Origin: a candidate division KSB1 bacterium
GTDB taxonomy: Bacteria > Zhuqueibacterota > Zhuqueibacteria > Thermofontimicrobiales > Thermofontimicrobiaceae
Length of the DNA stretch: 62,226 bases
Direction: 5' to 3'
NCBI GenBank assembly: GCA_034506395.1
Contig: JAPDPQ010000032.1
Span: forward strand, 1-62,226
Shown in pieces: positions 54,344-62,226 of the stretch; position 1 is the stretch's first letter; every line of letters starts with the position of its first letter. Made by a program: the position numbers and the translations under genes. Under the pieces are notes generated by a model. It was not told the DNA's origin. It ran no database searches and saw only the letters and a list, made by a program, of their open reading frames with translations.

Positions 54344-55789
<1,446 letters not shown>

Positions 55790-55815
55790 CGTCAATTAGA
55801 ATTTGTAATTTTCAA

Positions 55816-56227
55816 GAGTTAAGGCGTCAGCCTTTTATCGTGAATGGGAGTTAAGGCGTTAGCCTTTTAGTCCCTAAAAATAAAGCTGACCGCATTGGTA
55901 ACTTGATAAAAGCCTCACGGCTTAACTCCCAGATTAAGTGGGAATGAAGGCGTTAGCCTTTTATTTTGAATGGGAGTTAAGGCGTTAGCCTTTTAGTCCT
56001 TCACCGATGAAGTTGTGATTTCTCTAAAAGCCTTACGGCTTAACTCCCGCTTTGCTGAGGAATTAAGGCGTCAGCCTTTTATCCCCTGAAGACAAAGCCA
56101 GCCAGACTGTTAACTTTATGAAAGCCTTAAAGTTTTACTCCCACATTGAGTGGGAATTAAGGCGTTAGCCTTTTAATCTCTGGCTGATCAGGCTGTGATT
56201 TCTCTAAAAGCCTTACGGCTTAACTCC
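55816..56227. repeat. REP/REPIN array, left block
   Basis: Six A-type sites (TTAAGGCGTTAGCCTTTTA or TCAG variants) at about 55819, 55847, 55941, 55972, 56059 and 56152 and four B-type sites (TAAAAGCCTTACGGCTTAA) at about 55906, 56024, 56118 (decayed) and 56204. A and B are inverted relative to each other and often paired 77-87 bp apart, the REPIN layout. Stems AAGGC/GCCTT and AAGCC/GGCTT differ by one compensated base pair. Confidence 0.9.
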
Positions 56228-56232
56228 TTTTT

Positions 56233-56775
56233 TTATTCAAAGTCATTTTCAAAATCATCATGATCAATTGAAAAATCAATAATCGGATATTGTTGAAAAA
56301 CCGACATCATCCAGTCTTCTCCTTTTTGCTTGATCCAGGAGCGATAGCTGGAAAATTTATAGTCTTCCATTTTTTTGCAATAGCCATGTTTAATGCAATT
56401 ATGATGCAAATAATTGAAATGCGTCCAAAAATCCCGTTCGGATCGGATACACCAATCCCAATAATTCTGCCAAATTTTTCTGCCCCGACAATTTTGAAGC
56501 GAATTTATTTCATAAGAATAGCCTGCATGAATTTTACCAAACACTTTGGACAAATCTCTCCCGATTCGGGTTTTAAAGAGGAGATGATAATGATTGTCCA
56601 GAATGATCCAAGCATAAAGAACAAAATGAAAGGTTTTGAAAAATTCCGTAATCTTCTGAAGCAGCTTTTGTTTTTCAAAGTCAGAAGTCATCTGATAGAT
56701 ATTGAGATAAGTATGAACGTTAATGAAATAAGGGTAATCATCAATATAAAGATGATATGGCGTATGGCGTTTCAT
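56233..56775 (-). CDS. REP-associated tyrosine transposase (RAYT, IS200/IS605-related)
   Basis: 180 residues of the Y1-transposase/HUH type. 'LDNHYHLLFK' provides the HxH metal motif (His62, His64), and 'NYLHHNCIKHG' (121-131) carries the likely nucleophile Tyr122 in the YxxHN pattern of RAYTs. 'YKFSSYRSW' near 139 is another family block. Length is normal and uninterrupted, so it may be active. It is flanked within 6 and 28 bp by REP sites, the organisation expected of a RAYT that mobilises or processes REPINs. Confidence 0.9.
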   Translation of the reverse strand: MKRHTPYHLYIDDYPYFINVHTYLNIYQMTSDFEKQKLLQKITEFFKTFHFVLYAWIILDNHYHLLFKTRIGRDLSKVFGKIHAGYSYEINSLQNCRGRKIWQNYWDWCIRSERDFWTHFNYLHHNCIKHGYCKKMEDYKFSSYRSWIKQKGEDWMMSVFQQYPIIDFSIDHDDFENDFE

Positions 56776-56802
56776 TTAATGTTCCTTTGCTTCTGATCTA
56801 AT

Positions 56803-57062
56803 CATAAAAGCCTGACGGCTTAACTCCACCTTGCTTGGGATTTAAGGCGTTAGCCTTTTAACCCTGTGTTAGCCTTTTAACCGTTTTTAAATTCATCGAA
56901 GGGAGCGCCTTTCATTCAACAAGCTTGTTTTAGCCCTGATGGCTTTATCCCATCTCGAAAGGGAATTAAGGCGTCAGCCTTTTAGCCATTTTCAAAACCA
57001 TCTCAGAACAATCGCCCGTGTTCTAAAAGCCTGACGGCTTAACTCCTTACGGCTTAACTCCC
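56803..57062. repeat. REP/REPIN array, right block
   Basis: B sites at about 56804, 56927 (variant) and 57023, A sites at about 56838 and 56962, plus truncated copies at 56865 and 57047. The last copy ends 4 bp before the trkA stop codon. Confidence 0.88.
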
Positions 57063-57065
57063 ACT

Positions 57066-58406
57066 TTAGTTAAAAAACTCCTCCACTTCATGAATATCCG
57101 ACGGCAACGAGAACACCACTACCTTGTCGCCTGCCTTCACTTGCGTGTCGCCAACGGGAATGAATACCTGATCGTCCCGCATCACAGCCCCGACGATGGC
57201 CCCGTCTGGGAAATCGAGTTCCCGCAGTGTTTTTCGGGTGATCTTGGAGCCTTTTTTGGGAATGAGTTCAATCACTTCGGCGGCAATCCCAGGGATTGAC
57301 GCCACATTCACCACCGTCCCTCGTCGGATGAATTTCAAAATGCTATTTACGGTGAGCAATTGTTTTGAGATATAGGCATTGATCCCAATAGTGGGGATGA
57401 TGGACCAGTAATCGGTGCGATTGATGAGGGCAATGATTCTGGGCACTTTCAAATGCTTGGCCATCAGGCAGGAGACGATGTTGGTCTCATCATCGCCTGT
57501 CACGGCGATAAAGGCGTCCATATCCACGATGCCCTCCATGGCCATTAAATCCAGGTCCAGCCCATCGCCCTTGATGACCAGCGCCCGCTTCAGCTTTTCC
57601 GCCAGGTCGTATGACTTTTCTACATTCGATTCGATGATTTTGACGTTATACTCCTTTTCCAGCTCATGGGCAATGATGTATCCTGTCTGTCCGCCGCCCA
57701 AAATCATCACGTTTTCGATTTTCACATTCTCCTTGCCTGCAATTCGCACAACATCCTGGACATTTTCCCGAGCTACGATGACAAAGATGCGGTCATTGTG
57801 AACCAGAAAGTCATTGCCCCGTGGTATCTTAGTGACATCCTTGCGATGAATGGCGATGACCCGAAAGATAAAATCAGGATATTTTTTGGACAGCTCGCTC
57901 AGCGGAATATTCAGAATCGGATTGTCCCGCTCCAATTGGATGCCCATGACGATGATTTTGCCTTTGGCAAATTCGATAACATCGGTCGCTGCCGCTTGCT
58001 TCAACAAACGCACTGCCCCCTGTGCCGCCACCGATTCGGGATGAATAATCAGGTCGATATTAAATTTCTGAGCATTAATCGGGGCGTCCGTGCGGAGAAA
58101 TTCCCTGTTTTTCACTCGAGCAACGGTTCGTGCGACCCCGTATTCTTTGGCTGCAATAGCCGCCAGCAGGTTCACCTCATCCGAATCGGTGACCGCCACC
58201 ACCAGATCCGCTTTTTCGATGCCTGCGCTCTCTAATATTCTGAAACTGGTGCCACTGCCCTGAAAAACATGCGCATCCAGCGTCTCAGCCGCATGCGTGT
58301 ATCTATCATGATCCTTTTCGATCAATACGATGTCATGTTTCTCATAGGACAGCATCTTGGCCAGATGATAGCCAATATCGCCCGCACCAATGATAATAAT
58401 GTTCAC
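57066..58406 (-). CDS. trkA: Trk potassium transporter NAD-binding subunit TrkA
   Basis: 446 residues with two RCK repeats: Rossmann motifs 'GAGDIGYHLA' (7-16) and 'GGGQTGYIIAHEL' (about 236-248), each followed by a TrkA_C domain (about 140-225 and 365-446). Acidic residues 'VLIEKD' and 'KIIESN' mark NAD(H) binding. Cytoplasmic gating ring for TrkH. The start is GTG 58406 without a strong SD. The 3' end is followed after 4 bp by the REP array. Confidence 0.94.
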   Translation of the reverse strand: MNIIIIGAGDIGYHLAKMLSYEKHDIVLIEKDHDRYTHAAETLDAHVFQGSGTSFRILESAGIEKADLVVAVTDSDEVNLLAAIAAKEYGVARTVARVKNREFLRTDAPINAQKFNIDLIIHPESVAAQGAVRLLKQAAATDVIEFAKGKIIVMGIQLERDNPILNIPLSELSKKYPDFIFRVIAIHRKDVTKIPRGNDFLVHNDRIFVIVARENVQDVVRIAGKENVKIENVMILGGGQTGYIIAHELEKEYNVKIIESNVEKSYDLAEKLKRALVIKGDGLDLDLMAMEGIVDMDAFIAVTGDDETNIVSCLMAKHLKVPRIIALINRTDYWSIIPTIGINAYISKQLLTVNSILKFIRRGTVVNVASIPGIAAEVIELIPKKGSKITRKTLRELDFPDGAIVGAVMRDDQVFIPVGDTQVKAGDKVVVFSLPSDIHEVEEFFN

Positions 58407-58554
58407 TTTCGTTTACCTCTTTCAAATTTTTGCTGGATAAATATATGAATTTTTTTGTAAAAGTCAAATGGAAATTAAAGGCTGACAAAGGATTACGATG
58501 GGGTGAGAAGTCTGATGATTCGATATTAAAATGAAATGAGGAAGGTAGGAATGG

Positions 58555-58650
58555 TGGAGTGTTGGAGTTTTGGAGTGTTGGAGTGTTGGAGCATTGGAAT
58601 GTTGGAGTGTTTGAGTATTGGATTATTGGAGTGTTGAATTATTGGGGCAT
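58555..58650. repeat. Twelve tandem octamers (TGGAGTGT)
   Basis: Perfectly phased 8-mers from 58555 to 58650: TGGAGTGT, TGGAGTTT, TGGAGTGT, TGGAGTGT, TGGAGCAT, TGGAATGT and so on. Variation at positions 6-8 is greatest. The surrounding 58407-59397 gap holds this array and two dispersed elements; no gene was recognised. Confidence 0.85.
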
Positions 58651-58685
58651 TGATTAGCACTACTTAGTTAGATGAAAAGACGACG

Positions 58686-58776
58686 TGTCATTCCGAACGA
58701 AGCGTAGCGGAGTGAGGAATCTGTACATGTCGATAAATTCGGAGTAAACAGATTTCTCGCTCCACTCGAAATGACA
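58686..58776. repeat. Dispersed inverted-repeat element, solo copy
   Basis: TGTCATTCCGAACGAAGCG on the left and CTCCACTCGAAATGACA on the right, with GAGGAATCTG / CAGATTTCTC arms. Same family as 845-935. Confidence 0.8.
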
Positions 58777-58974
58777 CGCAAGGTGAATTAAGATAATTTG
58801 ACTAAGGAGAATTATTCAATCGCTCAATTTTTATTTATTGTAGATTTTCTTGATATTCACTTCAAAATATTTCCAGCGAAATTTTGACCCATGTGGAAGC
58901 TGAGTTATTCGGCAAGGGTGCAGATATCGATGTTATTGCGAGCGGACAGATTGTGTGAAAACACCCGATTTTTC

Positions 58975-59250
58975 TGTCTTTCCGAACGGAGCGCAGCGAA
59001 GTGAGGAATCTATATGTCCCAAAAACATTTTGCATTAAACAGATTCTTCTCTGCCAGTTGGCCATAAGCGTCAACTTAAGGGAATACATGGTGGGACGCT
59101 GTCATTCTGAGGAGCGAAGCGACGAAGAATCTCTTCAAAAAACACACCTAATTTCGTTAAATTAAGAGATTCTTCGCTCCCTGCGATCGCTCAGAATGAC
59201 TTCGTACTCTTAAGTCGACGCCAATTGCCACTTTGCGGATCGGAATGACA
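58975..59250 (+). repeat. Composite dispersed inverted-repeat element, copy 3
   Basis: Outer arm TGTCTTTCCGAACGGAGCG, inner core 59100-59202 (CTGTCATTCTGAGGAGCG ... CGCTCAGAATGAC), flanked by GCGTCAACTTAAG and CTTAAGTCGACGC, right end CGGATCGGAATGACA. The same order as 49081-49373. Confidence 0.85.
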
Positions 59251-59397
59251 TTCAAAAAATTACATATGCATTTCATGCAGTCTGGGAGCGACGTTATCCC
59301 TAAAATTTTGAAAATCAGAAGAACTGCTTCATCACTTTACACCAGTCGGCGGAATATTGACCGTTAGATTCAAGAGTTATGAGTCTTCACCCAAACA

Positions 59398-60759
59398 CTA
59401 ACTAATTTGCAATCGACCTAACAGGAAACGACCCAATTCATCCTTGCCTTTGTTGGCAAATAATATTCCGACAATTTTAAAATCAGGATCAGGGATCGCT
59501 ATCTTAAGATCATAGGTTCCGAGAGGCACAGATTCTGGGATGAAAATCTCGATCTGTTCGGTATGCAATCCAGGTAGCCATTGGGTGATATTCACTCCCG
59601 TTACGTGTTCCAATTTAGCTGTCCCATCGCTATCAACGAAATAGATGACCACAGGCCAGGGGAGATAGAATGGAGCGACGCCTTTATTTTCGACCCTAAT
59701 GGTGAGTTTCAGCGTATCGCCTCGATTGATATTTTTCTCAAATACTACATCTCTCAACACGAAGCGATACCCCAGCATTTTGTGGAGCTTATCCAGATCT
59801 CTCCGATGGCTTTCACTCTGCGGCTCGATGGTGCCACCAGCAGGACCGATGAACGACCAATGCGTTTTTTTGATAAATTCAAAATTGAGATCAAACCGTT
59901 CCGTCGTTCCTTCAATTGCCCCGTGATTCGAACCACAAAATTCGCCTGTGATGATAGCTGTCTTCCAAACTCGATCATTCAACAGCGGATCAATTTGATT
60001 CAGGCTTTCCAGATACCAATCATTCGATTCTTTAGTGCCGAGGCAATCATTCCGAATGCCACAACCACGGTCAGTGACATACTTGGTGGCGAAATCGTCA
60101 TCAAAGGCAATGACTTTAGGCTTGGTGGGAAAAGCGGCAAAGTAATCCTCCAGGATTTTCTGCTTGGTCGCTTGAGTTGCTGCCAGTGAGTCATTCAGCC
60201 AGACATGCCATTCGCCCCAGAAGCCATACGAGCCGATGTCGATCCAGGCGACACGGGGATCACGATCATATCGAGCGCCCAACGCCATGATAAAATCATG
60301 ATGGGCAGCCAGAAATTTGGGGTCATCCCAGTCTGGCGCCAGCCCCTCATGGCCATCGATGGAATAGGGACGCATCCGCACGCCCTGGTCGATGAGCCAT
60401 TGTGGCGTATGAATTTGGCCTGAGCCTGGGATCGCAGCAGCGATGCGGAAGCCGACTCGTTTGCCAGTTTGAGCCACATTGCCCCAATCTTTTTCCAATC
60501 GGGCCCAGTTGTAAACGCCCTTTCGTGGTTCCAGCTCGCTCCAGGCGAACGTCGCATATTGTAGCTTGGTCTCATAAATCGGATTTTCATCGCCAATCCA
60601 CGGGGCAAAGCCTTTGAACGGATTGGGGATGACATCGTCAATTTCTTCCAGTTGGAAGCTGCCATTGTCTGGTTCATTGGTGGACTTTTTGGAACAATAA
60701 TTCAAAAGGGAAAAAACTGGAATCAATAAGATCAACAAAATGGAATTTAGTTTAACCAT
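59398..60759 (-). CDS. DUF4832-domain lipoprotein, glycosidase-like
   Basis: About 453 residues from ATG 60759 (SD GAGGAAG; an ATG at 60774 lacks one). The N-terminus is a lipoprotein-like signal with Cys22 ('LLNYC', a weak lipobox). The TIM-barrel-like part has 'ATFAWSELEPRKGVYNW', 'GFRIAAAIPG', 'DPRVAWIDIGSYGFWGEWH' (likely catalytic-face acid in FWGEW) and 'ITGEFCGSNHG', typical of DUF4832 proteins. A C-terminal beta-sandwich follows from about 340. Substrate unknown, probably a polysaccharide. Downstream of a beta-galactosidase-like gene. Confidence 0.82.
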   Translation of the reverse strand: MVKLNSILLILLIPVFSLLNYCSKKSTNEPDNGSFQLEEIDDVIPNPFKGFAPWIGDENPIYETKLQYATFAWSELEPRKGVYNWARLEKDWGNVAQTGKRVGFRIAAAIPGSGQIHTPQWLIDQGVRMRPYSIDGHEGLAPDWDDPKFLAAHHDFIMALGARYDRDPRVAWIDIGSYGFWGEWHVWLNDSLAATQATKQKILEDYFAAFPTKPKVIAFDDDFATKYVTDRGCGIRNDCLGTKESNDWYLESLNQIDPLLNDRVWKTAIITGEFCGSNHGAIEGTTERFDLNFEFIKKTHWSFIGPAGGTIEPQSESHRRDLDKLHKMLGYRFVLRDVVFEKNINRGDTLKLTIRVENKGVAPFYLPWPVVIYFVDSDGTAKLEHVTGVNITQWLPGLHTEQIEIFIPESVPLGTYDLKIAIPDPDFKIVGILFANKGKDELGRFLLGRLQIS

Positions 60760-60779
60760 AATTGTCTTCCTCATTTTTA

Positions 60780-62226
60780 CTAATTTAACTCAACAATCCC
60801 CAGCCCATACACCTGTACCTCATCCACCCCAAACGTAACAATCTGCCTTCCCTTTTTTTCAATTGTGCCAAATTCTATGGGCATCAATTCGGACAACGAG
60901 CCGCTGTACCGAACCGATTTCGCTTTCTTCCCTTCGGGCAAAGCAAGCTGAATTTTCAAATTCTTGCATGGCGTAATTGTCCCATCCACCGTTACATCAT
61001 AGTTGACGAGGTGAACCAGCAGGCAATTTTCCTTTTGATTCAGCATCGTGGTTAGCTCGACATACGGGGCGGCTGAGAGGATTCTGGTCGTCTGATCATC
61101 GAGAAGCTCAATCGTTTTTTGAACCACATTTTCGAGAATCTGGCGCAGCTCTGGATCCATTCGATTGCGGGTGTAGCCCTCGGGAATATCGGCAAAGACA
61201 TCGGCCATTTCAGGGCCGAACGTCGTGACCTCGCCTTTTTTCTTCAGAGGGATCAAAAATTTGGAATCGGGAATAGTCAATGGGATGAAAAAAACCGATC
61301 CTTGCCCATATTTTCTCACCGTCATTTGATTGGGATATTGACTTCCTTCAAAAAGCGAGGCCAACACAATTGCCTGTTGCGGGACATTGAATTCGTTCTT
61401 GAAACCGCAGTTACCGAGAAGCAGTACCTTGCCGCCATGTTCAGCATACGCCTTCAATGCTTCCTGCTTTTGGGCGCTTAACAGCGGAAGATATGGAATT
61501 ATGATCAAGTCATATCTCGTTAGGTCAGCCAACAGCAGATCATCCTCAACAATCATCTGATGCGCAATGCCCTGATCGGCCAGCACCCGAGACAAGCTGA
61601 AGGCAAAGCTCTGCTCGTCCGCCAGATATTGATTGAGCGAGGCCAACACAGCGATATTGCTATGAAGCTGGGCACCGACCAGATATTTTTCATTGGCAGA
61701 GAGAAAGCGATACATGTCCGTCGCCCCAGGCGGGGTCTGCCGTTTTTCTCGGAAAATGGCATGGTTGGCAACTGCTTCGGCGATGTTGATCTGCGCCATG
61801 GCGCTGAGGCATTTTTCGGTCGGATCGGGAAAGATCGGCGGCGTGATTTCGGTGGCATAAATGATCGTCGGTTTGCCGTGCGAAGCGGCTGCCAGAAATT
61901 TCAGAGCGGGGCTATTGGTGATTTTGGTGCCATTTTCGTCTTTGCGAGGGGCGCTATCCAAAAATTCCTGCATCTCGGAATAAATGAAATCGTCGTAGCC
62001 CTCACGAGCCAGCATTTCCATATTGCCTGCGGCATCATAAGCAATGGGCCCATAGCCAAAGCCGCCGAAGACATTGCCCGAAATCATGAAATGGGGGTTG
62101 TATTGTCGAGCCACGGTGCGCAGCCGCTTATGAAACTCAGCCACGGTGTGACAGCGAAAGGTGATCCATTCCATCCAGAATTTGTCGTCCCGTTTTTGCG
62201 GCAGTTGAACCTTATCATAATCTGAA
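60780..62226 (-). CDS. Beta-galactosidase-like glycoside hydrolase, N-terminus beyond window
   Basis: The frame is open to the right edge, so only the C-terminal ~482 residues are present. The barrel end shows 'GGFGYGPIAYDAAGN', 'EGYDDFIYSEMQEF' and 'GKPTIIYATEITPP'. A beta-galactosidase trimerisation/glutamine-amidotransferase-like domain follows ('RYDLIIIPYLPLLS', 'GGKVLLLGNCG'), then a C-terminal beta-domain with 'LLVHLVNYDV'. Similar to GH42-related hypothetical hydrolases. Only 20 bp upstream of the DUF4832 gene start, so likely one polysaccharide-use operon. Exact GH family not settled. Confidence 0.75.
   Translation of the reverse strand, partial: SDYDKVQLPQKRDDKFWMEWITFRCHTVAEFHKRLRTVARQYNPHFMISGNVFGGFGYGPIAYDAAGNMEMLAREGYDDFIYSEMQEFLDSAPRKDENGTKITNSPALKFLAAASHGKPTIIYATEITPPIFPDPTEKCLSAMAQINIAEAVANHAIFREKRQTPPGATDMYRFLSANEKYLVGAQLHSNIAVLASLNQYLADEQSFAFSLSRVLADQGIAHQMIVEDDLLLADLTRYDLIIIPYLPLLSAQKQEALKAYAEHGGKVLLLGNCGFKNEFNVPQQAIVLASLFEGSQYPNQMTVRKYGQGSVFFIPLTIPDSKFLIPLKKKGEVTTFGPEMADVFADIPEGYTRNRMDPELRQILENVVQKTIELLDDQTTRILSAAPYVELTTMLNQKENCLLVHLVNYDVTVDGTITPCKNLKIQLALPEGKKAKSVRYSGSLSELMPIEFGTIEKKGRQIVTFGVDEVQVYGLGIVELN

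Noticed and set aside
58850..58960. Short protein-like stretch 'THVEAELFGKGADIDV' on the plus strand
   Set aside because: Only about 33 codons, no start codon and no recognised family; too little to call a gene fragment.

Overview
The window looks like a chromosomal segment of a bacterium from the Fibrobacteres-Chlorobi-Bacteroidetes (FCB) side of the tree, most plausibly a Calditrichota/KSB1-like lineage. The evidence is indirect. Three secreted proteins end in a 'YPNPFNP'-type C-terminal sorting domain, and there are a gingipain-family (C25) peptidase, a Tricorn-like protease, a golvesin/amidase-like lipoprotein, many lipoproteins, a TonB receptor with a carboxypeptidase-like N-terminal domain, and a SelA/SelB pair. 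No rRNA, tRNA, CRISPR array, prophage or conjugative element was recognised.

Layout. 1-5.7 kb: carotenoid genes (partial crtI, lycopene cyclase), an SDR/DUF2867 protein and a DUF523/DUF1722 protein, separated by repeat-rich DNA. 5.9-13.6 kb: a YbhGFSR-like ABC-2 exporter operon (tetR, tolC-like, hlyD-like, two ATPases, two permeases) with a near-perfect TetR-type palindrome upstream. 13.7-17.3 kb: a decayed COG3910-like ATPase, a beta-propeller lipoprotein, an esterase and an SGNH hydrolase. 17.3-22.8 kb: rfbC, a class II photolyase and selB-selA. 23.1-27.5 kb: a possible hidden plus-strand transcript, the C25 peptidase and a tandem Usp protein. 28-37.4 kb: golvesin/amidase lipoprotein, Tricorn-like protease, PHP phosphoesterase and a beta-lactamase-fold serine hydrolase. 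37.6-45.1 kb: an NtrC-type response regulator and histidine kinase downstream of three co-oriented surface genes rich in DxDxDG calcium-binding loops. 45.5-48.5 kb: a Cys/His-rich small protein and a TonB receptor. 48.5-51.1 kb: a frameshifted isoprenylcysteine-methyltransferase-like gene, a small membrane protein, an ECF sigma factor and mntP. 51.5-54.2 kb: a Ycf48-like secreted protein, a DUF2892 protein and a Rieske lipoprotein. 54.3-58.4 kb: trkH and trkA split by a REP/REPIN array with its RAYT transposase. 58.4-62.2 kb: repeats, a DUF4832 lipoprotein and a partial beta-galactosidase-like hydrolase.

Working together. Carotenoids, photolyase, the SDR and the DUF523/DUF1722 protein resemble a light/oxidative-stress set. 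The exporter operon is a self-contained, probably autoregulated efflux unit. The surface-protein operon with its two-component system is the least explained gene set and is a candidate for an undescribed calcium-dependent surface module.

The non-coding DNA is unusually structured. It contains six tandem 80-bp palindromic units starting in a stop codon, three copies of a ~280-bp composite inverted repeat plus solo partial copies, a RAYT-REPIN locus, many period-7 short tandem repeats at gene ends (each with a different motif), and one period-8 array.
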